From positions 248,001-312,000 of the forward strand of contig NZ_KB895454.1 in the NCBI RefSeq assembly GCF_000374865.1: DNA of 64,000 bases. Reading direction: 5' to 3'. Positions 41,347-50,714 of this stretch are shown here, piece by piece. Positions within the stretch are counted from its first letter, which is position 1, and each line of letters opens with the position of its first letter. The notes under the pieces are model-generated. The model did no database searches, had not been told where the DNA came from, and saw only the letters and a program-made list of their open reading frames with translations. The position numbers and the translations under genes are program-made. The DNA comes from Arthrobacter sp. 135MFCol5.1. Lineage in GTDB: Bacteria > Actinomycetota > Actinomycetes > Actinomycetales > Micrococcaceae.

Positions 41347-44025
41347 TTAGCGCGCGGAAATGGCGTCAACGACGGCGGCCAGCGCGGCGCCAACCTTTCC
41401 GGCGTCGGTCCCTCCACCCTGGGCAACATCGTCCTTGCCGCCACCGCCACCGCCGAGAACGCCGGCGGCGATCCGGACCAGCGCACCGGCTTTGACGCCG
41501 GCCTCCCTGGCTGCCTCGTTGGTGGCCACCAGGATCAGCGGACGGTCGTTGGCGACACCGGCGACGGCAACCGCGGAGGCCGCCGAGCCGAGCCGGTTGC
41601 GCAGGTCCAGGGCCAGGCCGCGGAGGTCGTCGGCTCCACTGACGGTGCCGGCGTCGTGGGCCAGCACCTTCACTCCCCCGGCGTCCTTGGCCGTGTCCAC
41701 CAGCCGCGCGGCAGAGGCGGCCAACTGTTCCTTGCGGAGGCGGTCCAGTTCCTTCTCGGTGGCCTTCAGCTTGGCCAGCGTGGCGGAAATCCTGTCGGCG
41801 AGCTGGCCGGACGGGACTTTCAGCAGGTCGGTCAGTTCGGTCACCAGGGCCCGCTCGGCGGCAAGGTGGCGGAAGGCTTCCATGCCCACGAAGGCTTCCA
41901 CGCGCCGGTTGCCTGAACCGACGGACTGTTCGCCCAGGAGGGACAGGCTGCCGATCAGCGAGGTGTTGGCAACGTGGGTGCCGCCGCAAAGCTCGCGCGA
42001 CCACGCGCCGTCGATTTCCACCACGCGTACTTCGCTGCCGTAGTTCTCGCCGAAGAGGGCCATGGCACCCATGGCCTTCGCCTCGGCCAGGCCCATGATC
42101 TTCGTTTCCACCGCGTAGTTGTTGCGGATGGCAAGGTTGGACACCTCTTCGATTTCTGAACGCGTCGCCGTGCTCAGGCCTTCGCCCCAGGCAAAGTCGA
42201 AGCGCAGGTAGCCGGCCTTGTTGAAGGAGCCGCGCTGGGTGGCCTCCGGCCCGAGGATCTGGTGCAGGGCGGCATGCACGATGTGCGTGCCCGTGTGGGC
42301 CTGCTCGGCGGCGTGCCGGCGTTCACGGTCGACGGCGGCGCGCACCAGCGAGTCCGCGCCGATCTCGCCTTCGCGGACGATCGCCTTGTGTACGCTCAGG
42401 CCCTTGATGGGGCGCTGGACGTCCAGGACCTCGACGACGAACCCGTCACCGGTAATGAGGCCAGTGTCGGCAGCCTGGCCGCCGGCCTCGGCGTAGAACG
42501 GGGTTTCGGCGAGCACGAGTTCGATTTCGTCGCCGGTGGCAGCCTGCTGGACCTTGCGTCCGGCGCTCAGGAGGCCGCGGACACGGGACTCGCCTTCGAG
42601 TTCGGTGTAGCCGGTGAAGACCGTCTCACCCTGGCCCAGGAGCTCCTGGAACACGGTGACGTCTGCGTGGCCGCCCTTCTTGCCCTTGGCATCTGCCTGG
42701 GCGCGCTGGCGCTGTTCCTGCATCAGGCTGCGGAAGGCAGCCTCGTCAACCTTCAAGCCCGCCTCTTCGGCCATCTCGAGCGTGAGGTCGATGGGGAAGC
42801 CGTAGGTGTCATGGAGGGTAAAGGCGTCCTCGCCGGACAGCGGCTTGTTGGCTGCCTTGGATTCCTTCACGGCGTCCTCAAGCCGCGCAGTCCCGGACGC
42901 AATGGTGCGCAGGAACGCTTTCTCCTCGGCGTAGGCGATGCGGCTGATCCGGGCGAAGTCGGTGTCAACGACGGGGTACACGCCCTTCATGGCATCCCGC
43001 GACGCCGGCAGCAGCTCCGGCAGGCAGGCCTGTTCGACGCCCAGCAGGCGCATGGAGCGCACGGCACGCCGGATCAGGCGGCGCAGGACGTAGCCGCGGC
43101 CCTCGTTGGACGGGGTGACGCCGTCGGAGATCAGCATTAGGGCCGAGCGGATGTGGTCGGCCACAACCCGCATCCGGACGTCGTCCGTGTGGTGGGGGTC
43201 CTCGGGAGTCTCAGCGGAGGTGTACTCCTTGCCGGAGAGTTCCGCGGCCTTGTCGATGACCGGCCGGACCTGATCGGTCTCGTACATGTTCTCGACACCT
43301 TGCAGGATCATGGCGAGGCGTTCCATGCCCAGGCCAGTGTCGATGTTCTTCTTGGGCAGCTCGCCCACGATGTCGAAGTCCACCTTGGAGCGCACGTTCT
43401 CGATCTGATACTGCATGAACACGAGGTTCCAGATCTCGATGTAGCGGGTCTCGTCAGCCAGCGGGCCGCCTTCGATGCCGTAGGCCGGTCCGCGGTCGTA
43501 GTAGATCTCCGAGCAGGGCCCGGCCGGACCCGGCTGGCCGGTGGACCAGTAGTTGTCCGACTTGCCCATCCGCTGGATGCGTTCAGCGGGGACGCCGGTG
43601 TTCTTGAGCCACAGTTCCTCGGCTTCGTCGTCCTCTTCGTAGACGGTCACCCACAGCCGCTCGGGCGGAAGGCCGTAGCCGCCGTCGTCAACGCTCGTGG
43701 TGAGCAGCTCCCACGCGAACTTGATGGCGTCTTCCTTGAAGTAGTCGCCGAACGAGAAGTTGCCGCACATCTGGAAGAAGGTGCCGTGCCGGGCCGTCTT
43801 GCCCACTTCTTCGATGTCACCGGTGCGGATGCACTTTTGCACGCTGGTGGCACGGGAGTAGGGCGGTTCCTCACGGGCTGTGAGGTAGGGGATGAACGGG
43901 ACCATGCCGGCCACCGTGAACAGCAGCGAGGGGTCGCTGGAGACCAGCGATGCGGAGGGAACCGCCGTGTGGCCCTTGCTGACAAAAAAGTCCACCCAGC
44001 GCTTAGTGATCTCCTGCGACTTCAT
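41347..44025 (-). CDS. alaS: Alanyl-tRNA synthetase
   Basis: AlaRS charges tRNA-Ala and edits Ser and Gly. The class II catalytic core starts at ITKRWVDFFVSKGHTAVPSA; the editing domain has HTGTH and CGGTH, the zinc-ligand motifs; the C-terminal C-Ala domain is Gly-rich (GGGGGKDDVAQGGG). It has 892 residues, full length. ATG 44025 follows AAGGGTAAG. It heads alaS-ruvX-mltG-aroE. Confidence 0.98.
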   Translation of the reverse strand: MKSQEITKRWVDFFVSKGHTAVPSASLVSSDPSLLFTVAGMVPFIPYLTAREEPPYSRATSVQKCIRTGDIEEVGKTARHGTFFQMCGNFSFGDYFKEDAIKFAWELLTTSVDDGGYGLPPERLWVTVYEEDDEAEELWLKNTGVPAERIQRMGKSDNYWSTGQPGPAGPCSEIYYDRGPAYGIEGGPLADETRYIEIWNLVFMQYQIENVRSKVDFDIVGELPKKNIDTGLGMERLAMILQGVENMYETDQVRPVIDKAAELSGKEYTSAETPEDPHHTDDVRMRVVADHIRSALMLISDGVTPSNEGRGYVLRRLIRRAVRSMRLLGVEQACLPELLPASRDAMKGVYPVVDTDFARISRIAYAEEKAFLRTIASGTARLEDAVKESKAANKPLSGEDAFTLHDTYGFPIDLTLEMAEEAGLKVDEAAFRSLMQEQRQRAQADAKGKKGGHADVTVFQELLGQGETVFTGYTELEGESRVRGLLSAGRKVQQAATGDEIELVLAETPFYAEAGGQAADTGLITGDGFVVEVLDVQRPIKGLSVHKAIVREGEIGADSLVRAAVDRERRHAAEQAHTGTHIVHAALHQILGPEATQRGSFNKAGYLRFDFAWGEGLSTATRSEIEEVSNLAIRNNYAVETKIMGLAEAKAMGAMALFGENYGSEVRVVEIDGAWSRELCGGTHVANTSLIGSLSLLGEQSVGSGNRRVEAFVGMEAFRHLAAERALVTELTDLLKVPSGQLADRISATLAKLKATEKELDRLRKEQLAASAARLVDTAKDAGGVKVLAHDAGTVSGADDLRGLALDLRNRLGSAASAVAVAGVANDRPLILVATNEAAREAGVKAGALVRIAAGVLGGGGGGKDDVAQGGGTDAGKVGAALAAVVDAISAR

Positions 44026-44147
44026 GAGCTGTTTTCTTACCCTTCGTGGTCCGCGGCTCCTGCCGGGCGCGGAAAGTTAATTCAGGTGGCGGGATCCGGG
44101 ATTGGTTCCTGCCGGTTTTCGTTGGCTGCCGTTGCTTGCCCCGGGGC

Positions 44148-44378
44148 TCAGCGGCGCACCAGTTCCGCGGAGTCGACGCCCAGTGCGGCGCGGAGGTCGG
44201 TCTCACGCTCGCGCATCCCGGCCCGGACGGCATCAGCGAAGTCGTAGACGCCGTCTGCCAGGCGCCCAACAGCACGGTTGAGGCCTTCGGGTCCGAGGTT
44301 GGCCTGCGCCTCGGTGACTTTACGGAACGCGATGACGCCGATGGCTACGCCAATTCCCATCCAAACAATTCTTTTCAT
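44148..44378 (-). CDS. Small conserved actinobacterial protein (DUF6167-like)
   Basis: A 76-residue protein with an N-terminal hydrophobic segment (IVWMGIGVAIGVIAF) followed by an amphipathic helical region (GRLADGVYDFADAVRAGMRE). Similar short proteins lie between a DUF948 gene and alaS in many actinobacteria. The function is unknown. It is 17 bp after the DUF948 gene and 122 bp before alaS. Single-pass membrane anchoring is likely; the DUF assignment is from memory. Confidence 0.75.
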   Translation of the reverse strand: MKRIVWMGIGVAIGVIAFRKVTEAQANLGPEGLNRAVGRLADGVYDFADAVRAGMRERETDLRAALGVDSAELVRR

Positions 44379-44395
44379 GTTCGTTCTTTTCGAAT

Positions 44396-44770
44396 CTAGC
44401 GGCTGCGGCGGCCGGCTGCGGGCTTCCTGCGGTTCGCGAAGGCGCTGCGCACGCCGTAGCTGAACGCGGCCACCTTGATCAGCGGCGAACCCACCGTGGC
44501 GGCGACCAGCGAAGACAGGGCGGAAATGTTGGCGGATGCATCCGAGACGTTGGACGAGATGCCGTCGACCTTCTTCAACTGCTGGTTGGTGGTCGAAACG
44601 GTGGCGGTGACCTCGTCCATCAGGGGCGTGGCGCCGTCACTGATGGACTTGATGGCGGTGCGCACCTCGTCGAACACACTTCCCAGCTTCAGGATGGGTA
44701 CCGCGAGCAGCAGCACCAGGAGCGCGAACACCCCGGCAGCGATCAGGCCGGCAATATCGCCACCAGACAT
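44396..44770 (-). CDS. DUF948 membrane protein
   Basis: A 124-residue protein with one N-terminal membrane helix (LIAAGVFALLVLLLAVPILK), then a heptad-like coiled region (EVRTAIKSISDGATPLMDEV, TATVSTTNQQLKKVDGISSN) and a basic C-terminus ([13 protein letters not shown]). This is the DUF948 pattern. The function is unknown; related proteins are linked to the envelope. It is expressed with the small gene downstream, ahead of alaS. Confidence 0.85.
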   Translation of the reverse strand: MSGGDIAGLIAAGVFALLVLLLAVPILKLGSVFDEVRTAIKSISDGATPLMDEVTATVSTTNQQLKKVDGISSNVSDASANISALSSLVAATVGSPLIKVAAFSYGVRSAFANRRKPAAGRRSR

Positions 44771-44864
44771 AGACGTTCATCTCCTCGAAATTCCGTGGTC
44801 GGGTTCCATCCTGGCCGGGCCCGGAAGGCCCGATGCGCAGATGTCCCCCAAGTACCTTACATAC

Positions 44865-44898
44865 AAAGAAGCCCGTGGCGCTTGCCACGGGCTTCTTT
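44865..44898 (-). terminator. rpsD terminator
   Basis: A perfect 15-bp stem AAAGAAGCCCGTGGC / GCCACGGGCTTCTTT with a 4-base loop lies 18 bases after the rpsD stop and ends in TTCTTTGT on the minus strand. It is the most canonical intrinsic terminator in the window. Confidence 0.9.
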
Positions 44899-44915
44899 GG
44901 ATACGCTGCTGGGAT

Positions 44916-45542
44916 TTAGCGTGCGTAGAATTCGACGACGAGCTGCTCTTCGCAGGTCACCGGGATTTCCGAACGCTTGGGGCGGCGGACCAGGCGGGCC
45001 TGCAGGGCTTCCAGCTTGACGTCCAGGTAGGCCGGAACGGCAGGCAGGACGTCGCGGTGGGCACCGGCGGCGGCAACCTGGAGCGGAACCATGGTCTCGC
45101 TGCGGCTGTGGACGTGGACCAGCTGGCCCTCGCCGACGCGGAACGACGGACGGTCAACGCGGACGCCGTCAACCATGATGTGGCGGTGCACAACCAGCTG
45201 GCGGGCCTGGGCGATGGTGCGGGCGAAGCCGGCACGCAGGACCAGGGCGTCAAGGCGCATTTCGAGCAGTTCGATGAGGTTCTCACCGGTCAGGCCCTTG
45301 GTGCGGCGGGCTTCTTCGAAGGCACGGGTCATCTGTGCTTCGCGGATGCCGTACTGGGCGCGCAGGCGCTGCTTTTCGCGCAGACGTACGGCGTAGTCGG
45401 AGTCCTGCTTCTTGCGGGCGCGGCCATGCTCACCGGGGCCGTACGGGCGGCGCTCCATGTACTTGGCGGCCTTGGGGGTCAGAGCGATGCCGAGGGACCG
45501 CGAGAGGCGGGCCTGACGGCGAGCACGAGTGTTGTTAGCCAC
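44916..45542 (-). CDS. rpsD: 30S ribosomal protein S4
   Basis: S4 is a primary 16S rRNA-binding protein. The 208 residues start ANNTRARRQARLSRSLGIAL, lack N-terminal zinc cysteines (the C-minus form), and carry the S4 RNA-binding domain at RLDALVLRAGFARTIAQARQ. GTG 45542 follows GGAAGGA with a 5-base spacer. A 171-bp gap separates it from rarA and presumably holds its promoter; I see no convincing -35/-10 pair and no autoregulatory fold. Confidence 0.97.
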   Translation of the reverse strand: MANNTRARRQARLSRSLGIALTPKAAKYMERRPYGPGEHGRARKKQDSDYAVRLREKQRLRAQYGIREAQMTRAFEEARRTKGLTGENLIELLEMRLDALVLRAGFARTIAQARQLVVHRHIMVDGVRVDRPSFRVGEGQLVHVHSRSETMVPLQVAAAGAHRDVLPAVPAYLDVKLEALQARLVRRPKRSEIPVTCEEQLVVEFYAR

Positions 45543-45713
45543 TTGTGTCCTTCCAATATCTGCGGTGTGTCAGTGTTACTGGCCTCCACGATGGAGAGCA
45601 TCGGCCAACCGCTGCCTTTTGCTACTGGGCACAGGGCATAACCTTCTCAACGGTAAAATTGGGGAGATTGTGCGCCGGGCCTTGCCAGACAAACATATAG
45701 CCTACCACGGCAG

Positions 45714-47180
45714 CTACGTGCCCCTCACAATCTTCCGCAGCCGCTCCAGCCGCACGGCGATGTCCCGTTCGGCTCCATTGCCCGTTGGCTGGTAGTAGTC
45801 CCGCCCCACCAGGTCATCCGGCGGATACTGCTGGCTGGCCACCCCGTGCGGAGCATCGTGGGCGTACTTGTAGCCCACACCATGGCCCAGCTGCTTGGAG
45901 CCCGGATAGTGTGCATCGCGCAGGTGGGCGGGGATTCCGACCCCGAGGCCGGCCCGCACATCGGCGATCGCCTTGTTGATGCCCATATAGGCGGCGTTGG
46001 ACTTCGGCGCGGTGGCCAGGTGGACCACTGCCTCGGCCAGGATGATCCGCCCTTCCGGCATCCCGATCAGCTGCACTGCCTGTGCTGCGGCCACCGCCGT
46101 CTGGAGCGCGGTGGGATCCGCCATGCCCACATCCTCTGCCGCGGAAATGACGATCCGCCGGGCGACGAACCGGGGGTCCTCCCCCGCTTCGAGCATCCGC
46201 GCGAGGTAATGCAGTGCGGCATCCACGTCGGAGCCCCGGATGGACTTGATGAAGGCGCTGGCCACGTCATAGTGCTGGTCGCCGGCCCGGTCGTACCGCA
46301 CCGCGGCAGCGTCCAGGGCACGCTCGGTGTGGCGCAACTCCACCGTGACCGGCTCTGTGGTGCCGCTGCCCTCCGGGACGGAACGTTCGACGTCGTCCGC
46401 GTCGCCGAAGGCAACCCCCGCCGCGGCTTCCAGCGCCGTCAACGCCCGGCGGGCGTCGCCGCCGGAGAGCCGGACCAGGTGGTCAAGGGCCTCGTCGCCA
46501 AGCCTGACCTTGCCGCCGAGACCGCGGGGGTCTTCCACGGCCCGCACCAGCAGGCCCTCTATATCGGCGTCCGTGAGTGGCTTGAGCGTCAGGAGCAGGG
46601 ACCGTGACAGCAGCGGGGAGACCACGGAAAAGGACGGGTTCTCGGTAGTGGCCGCCACCAGGACCACCCAGCGGTTTTCGACCCCTGGCAGCAACGCATC
46701 CTGCTGGGCCTTGTTGAACCGGTGGATCTCGTCAAGGAAGAGCACGGTGGTGGTCTTGTAGAGGTCGCGGGCCGTCAGGGCGTCGTCCATGACGCGCCGG
46801 ACGTCCTTGACCCCTGCCGTGATGGCGGACAGTTCAACGAATTTTCGTCCGGGCCCGCGGGCAATGACATGCGCAAGGGTGGTCTTGCCGGTGCCCGGGG
46901 GTCCCCACAGGATCAGCGAGCTGGGACCCGCCGGGCCTGCGGCGTCGGCCCCCGCCGCCAGCTGCCGCAGGGGTGAGCCCTGGCCGAGCAGGTGCTGCTG
47001 GCCCACCACCTCATCCACGCTGCGCGGCCGCATGCGCACCGCCAGCGGGCTCCGCGGCGATCCCTGTCCGCGTGCACCCTGTCCTCGCGCGCCTTGTCCT
47101 CCGGTACCGGCGCCTGCCTCGGCGACGGCATCGTCGTCGTCGTCGTCGTTTTCTGGGCCGTGCCCGAAGAGATCATCCAC
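45714..47180 (-). CDS. rarA: RarA/MgsA replication-associated AAA+ ATPase
   Basis: RarA acts at stalled forks and gaps, interacting with SSB. Walker [16 protein letters not shown] and Walker [19 protein letters not shown] are present, and the C-terminal tetramerisation domain includes [21 protein letters not shown]. The 488-residue protein has a longer N-terminus than E. coli RarA: a run of six Asp at residues 12-17 followed by three GQGAR/GQGS repeats. It starts at GTG 47180. It diverges from the VLRF1 gene across 64 bp. Confidence 0.95.
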   Translation of the reverse strand: MDDLFGHGPENDDDDDDAVAEAGAGTGGQGARGQGARGQGSPRSPLAVRMRPRSVDEVVGQQHLLGQGSPLRQLAAGADAAGPAGPSSLILWGPPGTGKTTLAHVIARGPGRKFVELSAITAGVKDVRRVMDDALTARDLYKTTTVLFLDEIHRFNKAQQDALLPGVENRWVVLVAATTENPSFSVVSPLLSRSLLLTLKPLTDADIEGLLVRAVEDPRGLGGKVRLGDEALDHLVRLSGGDARRALTALEAAAGVAFGDADDVERSVPEGSGTTEPVTVELRHTERALDAAAVRYDRAGDQHYDVASAFIKSIRGSDVDAALHYLARMLEAGEDPRFVARRIVISAAEDVGMADPTALQTAVAAAQAVQLIGMPEGRIILAEAVVHLATAPKSNAAYMGINKAIADVRAGLGVGIPAHLRDAHYPGSKQLGHGVGYKYAHDAPHGVASQQYPPDDLVGRDYYQPTGNGAERDIAVRLERLRKIVRGT

Positions 47181-47244
47181 ATAGATAGGCTACTTCCAGT
47201 CCCCTCCTGCATTTTCCCGCCCCCACCACAGCGAAGGAACACTT

Positions 47245-47913
47245 ATGCCCGCCACCGCTTCCGCCGGCGGCCCGCCATCGGTCCGGACGGCATTCGTGGC
47301 CGGCGCCCGGCTGGCCGGCTGGGTGGAACGCTTCGGCTCCTCCCACGGCGGCTTCCGGTTGCGGGATGACGACGACGGTCTCCGGCTTTTGGCCGCTGAC
47401 GGCACTGAGGCGCTCCTGCAGGCGCCGTGGCCGGCTGACGGCCGTCCCGGACGCGGCAACGGCCCGGTGGATCGGCTGGCCGCCCTTGCGTCCCAGCCGC
47501 GCCGGCTGGGACTGCTCCTGGTGCGTCGGGGCGGCTACGGCGTCGGGGTGGCATGCGAAGGCATGCTGCTGGCGTCCAAGGCCGGGACCCGGTACGTTCA
47601 GTCGCGTACCGCGGCGGGCGGCCAGTCCCAGCAGCGGTTTGCCCGGCGCCGTTCCAACCAGGCGGATGCCTTGGTGGCCTCCGTGGCGGAACAAGCGGCT
47701 GGGGTATTCGGTGGTGCGCCGTTCGAGTACGTGGTGCCGGGCGGTGACCGGGCCCTGGCTGACCTTGTCCTGCAGCAACCGCCGTTGCGGCCCTATCTCC
47801 CGCTGCCCCGCCTCGCATATCTCGACGTCATTGAGCCGCGGGCGGCCGTGCTGAAGAAGGCCGCGGCGGACGCCTGCTCCGTCCGGGTCCAGGTAACCGA
47901 CCCGTCCGGCTAA
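47245..47913 (+). CDS. VLRF1-type release factor / peptidyl-tRNA hydrolase (acVLRF1)
   Basis: VLRF1 domains are eRF1-like and, in eukaryotic Vms1/ANKZF1, release nascent chains from stalled ribosomes. Actinobacterial members (acVLRF1) carry the catalytic loop seen here as KAGTRYVQSRTAAGGQSQQR, containing the conserved Gln in place of the GGQ-like loop. It has 222 residues, one domain. ATG 47245 follows GAAGGAA by 6 bases. Ribosome rescue is a family-based inference. Confidence 0.88.
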   Translation: MPATASAGGPPSVRTAFVAGARLAGWVERFGSSHGGFRLRDDDDGLRLLAADGTEALLQAPWPADGRPGRGNGPVDRLAALASQPRRLGLLLVRRGGYGVGVACEGMLLASKAGTRYVQSRTAAGGQSQQRFARRRSNQADALVASVAEQAAGVFGGAPFEYVVPGGDRALADLVLQQPPLRPYLPLPRLAYLDVIEPRAAVLKKAAADACSVRVQVTDPSG

Positions 47914-47930
47914 CGTGGGCCGCCGCTTGG

Positions 47931-48752
47931 TCAGCAGCCCGTCAGCGGCCGGCGGGGCCGCTCCTGGCGGTACAGGTAGCGCCCGTACTCACTGAAGCCC
48001 GCCCTTGAATAGAGCTCCCGGGCACCATGGTTCTGCGCCGTCACCAGCAGCCAGAAGTCCGTCATACCGTGGTCGACGCCGGCATGCAGCAGCGCATGGA
48101 GAATGGCTGCCGCAAACCCCTTGCGGCGCGCGCCAGTCCGTGTGGCCATGCCATACACCCCACCGAGGGTGCTGCCGGCAGGCATGGCAAGGCGTCCGAC
48201 GGCGGCGGGGCGGCCGTCGCTGTCCCGCGCCAGGGCGTACAGCGACGGGCAACCTTCGAGGATTGCCCGTGCGGTGCCCAAGGCATCCTTGCCGCCGCGG
48301 CCGTCCACCTCCCACCAGACCCGCAGCCAGTCCTCGGACGGCATCGGTGCCAGTTCAACCGCCGCGCCGTTATGGCCGCCTTCAGGGGTACCGCCCGCGG
48401 CCGCGCTGCGTGTCATGACCACGGTCTCGGACTGGCGGGTGAACCCCTCGGCGTCGAGCAGGTCCTGGAGCGCTGCCGTGGCGGGGTGGTCGAACAGTTG
48501 GAAGATCACGGGCAGCCGGCGGAGGCGGTACCAGGCCCTTGCTTCGGCGAGCAAGGCGGCCAGGTCGCCGTCGGGGTGGCCGTCCTCCAGGACACGCGGC
48601 CAGATGGAGTTGGCCCGCTGCGTGACGCCATCCGCCGCCCGGAGCACCCAGTTTCCGGCCTCCTGCCGTTCCCGGGCCGGCCACGCTGCATCCATGGCAG
48701 ATTCGAGTTCCAGGGCACTGGGTTTCACATCGTCCGGGCTCGCCACCGGCAT
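47931..48752 (-). CDS. GNAT-family N-acetyltransferase
   Basis: A 273-residue protein with the acetyl-CoA-binding GNAT fold at the C-terminal half (AAVGRLAMPAGSTLGGVYGM, ATRTGARRKGFAAAILHALL; the R/Q-x-x-G-x-A-type loop is TGARRKGFAA) and a diverged N-terminal GNAT-like half. The substrate is unknown. AAGGAAGG is close to ATG 48752; GTG 48743, 7 bases from it, may be the true start. It follows aspS after a terminator, so it may have its own promoter. Confidence 0.88.
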   Translation of the reverse strand: MPVASPDDVKPSALELESAMDAAWPARERQEAGNWVLRAADGVTQRANSIWPRVLEDGHPDGDLAALLAEARAWYRLRRLPVIFQLFDHPATAALQDLLDAEGFTRQSETVVMTRSAAAGGTPEGGHNGAAVELAPMPSEDWLRVWWEVDGRGGKDALGTARAILEGCPSLYALARDSDGRPAAVGRLAMPAGSTLGGVYGMATRTGARRKGFAAAILHALLHAGVDHGMTDFWLLVTAQNHGARELYSRAGFSEYGRYLYRQERPRRPLTGC

Positions 48753-48766
48753 TCCTTCCTTAAAGG

Positions 48767-48801
48767 CCGAAGGTCCCCCGGTTTCCCCGGGGAACCTTCG
48801 G
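48767..48801 (-). terminator. aspS terminator hairpin
   Basis: Outer arms CCGAAGGT / ACCTTCGG enclose an inner CCCC / GGGG stem. On the minus strand it ends near CCTTTAAGG and lies 34 bases after the aspS stop. The trailing AAGGAAGGA doubles as the GNAT ribosome site. Confidence 0.65.
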
Positions 48802-48835
48802 TGACGGACGGCGCCCTGCGGCTGCCGTCCTTCGT

Positions 48836-50617
48836 CTACTTCTTTTCTTCCGGCTTCTTAGCCTCCGGCTTGAAGTCCACGCCGGCCTCTTTGCGCTGCT
48901 GCGGCGTAATGGGCGCCGGAGCCTCGGTCAGGGGGTCGTGGCCGCCGCCGGACTTCGGGAAGGCGATGACGTCGCGGATGGACTCCACGCCGGCGAGCAG
49001 CGAAACAACGCGGTCCCAGCCGAAGGCGATGCCGCCGTGCGGGGGTGCGCCGTACTTGAAGCCCTCCAGCAGGAAGCCGAATTTAGTCTGCGCGTCTTCC
49101 TTGTCCAGGCCCATGAGCTCAAAGACCCGTTCCTGGACCTCACGCTGGTGGATACGGATGGAGCCACCGCCGATTTCGTTGCCGTTGCACACGATGTCGT
49201 AAGCGTAGGACAGCGCCGATTCCGGGTCCTTGTCAAAGGTGTCCAGGAACTCGGGCTTCGGTGAGGTGAAGGCGTGGTGGACGGCGGTCCACTTGCCGGC
49301 ACCGACGGCGACGTCACCGGAGGCGATGGCTACGGCGGCCGGCTCGAACATCGGTGCGTCCACGACCCAGCAGAAAGCCCACGCGGTGGGGTCGATCAGG
49401 CCGGTACGGTGGCCGATTTCCACGCGCGCGGCGCCCAGCAGGGCACGCGATGGCGTCTTCTCACCGGCGGCGAAGAAGATGCAGTCGCCGGGCTTGGCGC
49501 CGACGGCGTCGGCCAGGCCGGCGCGTTCGGTGTCGGTGAGGTTCTTGGCCACGGGGCCCGCGAGTTCGCCGTCTTCCTTGTAGAGGACGTAGGCCAGGCC
49601 TTTGGCGCCGCGCTGCTTGGCCCATTCCTGCCAGGCATCCAGGGCGCGGCGTGCCTGCGAAGCGCCCCCGGGCATCACGACTGCGCCGACGTAGGGGGCC
49701 TTGAAGACGCCGAAGTTGGTGTCCTTGAAGAATTCGGTGAGCTCGGTCAGTTCCTGCCCGAAGCGAAGGTCAGGCTTATCGGAACCGAAGCGCGCCATGG
49801 CGTCCGCATAGGTGATGCGCTCGATGGGGGTGGGGATGTCGGCACCGATGAGCTGCCATACGGCCTTGACGATGTTCTCGCCCAGCCGGATGATGTCGTC
49901 CTCGTCCACGAAGCTGGCCTCGATGTCCAGTTGCGTGAATTCCGGCTGGCGGTCCGCGCGGAAGTCCTCGTCCCGGTAGCAGCGGGCGATCTGGTAGTAC
50001 TTCTCAAAGCCGCCCACCTGCAGCAGCTGCTTGAACAGCTGCGGGGACTGTGGGAGGGCGTACCAGGAACCCGGTGCCAGGCGGGCCGGAACCAGGAAGT
50101 CGCGGGCACCTTCCGGCGTGGAGCGGGTCAGCGTCGGGGTCTCGATCTCCACGAAGCCCTCGTCGTGGAGCAATTCACGGGCCACGCGGTTGGCCTCGGA
50201 GCGCAGGCGCAGGTTCCGGCTGGGGCCCGGACGGCGGAGGTCGAGGTAGCGGTGCTTGAGGCGCGCTTCCTCGCCCACCTCGACGTGCTCGTCAATCTGG
50301 AAGGGCAGCGGGTCCGAGGTGTTGAGGATGGTGACGTCCTCGGCGATGACCTCGATCTCGCCCGTGGCCAGCGCCGGGTTCTCGTTGCCCTCGGGGCGGC
50401 GGGAAACAGTGCCCTTGACCTGCAGGACGTACTCGTTGCGCAGGCCATGGAAGACCTCTTCTTCACGCACCACCACCTGCGAGACGCCGGAAGCATCGCG
50501 CAGGTCCACGAAGGCCACACCACCGTGGTCACGACGGCGGCCCACCCAGCCGGCCAGGGTTACGGTTTGTCCAATGTGCTCGGAACGGAGGGATCCGAGG
50601 TCATGTGTGCGCAGCAC
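48836..50617 (-). CDS. aspS: Aspartyl-tRNA synthetase
   Basis: AspRS charges tRNA-Asp. The N-terminal OB anticodon domain ([29 protein letters not shown]), class II motif 2 ([20 protein letters not shown]) and motif 3 ([16 protein letters not shown]) are present with the bacterial GAD insertion. It has 593 residues. It could be non-discriminating if asparagine is made on tRNA; this cannot be decided here. GTG 50617 follows AAAGG by 6 bases. Confidence 0.98.
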   Translation of the reverse strand: MLRTHDLGSLRSEHIGQTVTLAGWVGRRRDHGGVAFVDLRDASGVSQVVVREEEVFHGLRNEYVLQVKGTVSRRPEGNENPALATGEIEVIAEDVTILNTSDPLPFQIDEHVEVGEEARLKHRYLDLRRPGPSRNLRLRSEANRVARELLHDEGFVEIETPTLTRSTPEGARDFLVPARLAPGSWYALPQSPQLFKQLLQVGGFEKYYQIARCYRDEDFRADRQPEFTQLDIEASFVDEDDIIRLGENIVKAVWQLIGADIPTPIERITYADAMARFGSDKPDLRFGQELTELTEFFKDTNFGVFKAPYVGAVVMPGGASQARRALDAWQEWAKQRGAKGLAYVLYKEDGELAGPVAKNLTDTERAGLADAVGAKPGDCIFFAAGEKTPSRALLGAARVEIGHRTGLIDPTAWAFCWVVDAPMFEPAAVAIASGDVAVGAGKWTAVHHAFTSPKPEFLDTFDKDPESALSYAYDIVCNGNEIGGGSIRIHQREVQERVFELMGLDKEDAQTKFGFLLEGFKYGAPPHGGIAFGWDRVVSLLAGVESIRDVIAFPKSGGGHDPLTEAPAPITPQQRKEAGVDFKPEAKKPEEKK

Positions 50618-50714
50618 AGCACGCCTTTCTGCGGGAAAACAGTGGGAAGTTCAATATGATCGTTCCGGGAACGATCCCGTCCGAGTTTACCCGCTGGAAA
50701 GGTACTGCCGCCTC

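Noticed and set aside
45543..45713. S4 autoregulatory leader of rpsD
   Set aside because: No pseudoknot or long stem pattern resembling known S4 leaders could be found by eye in this 171-bp gap.
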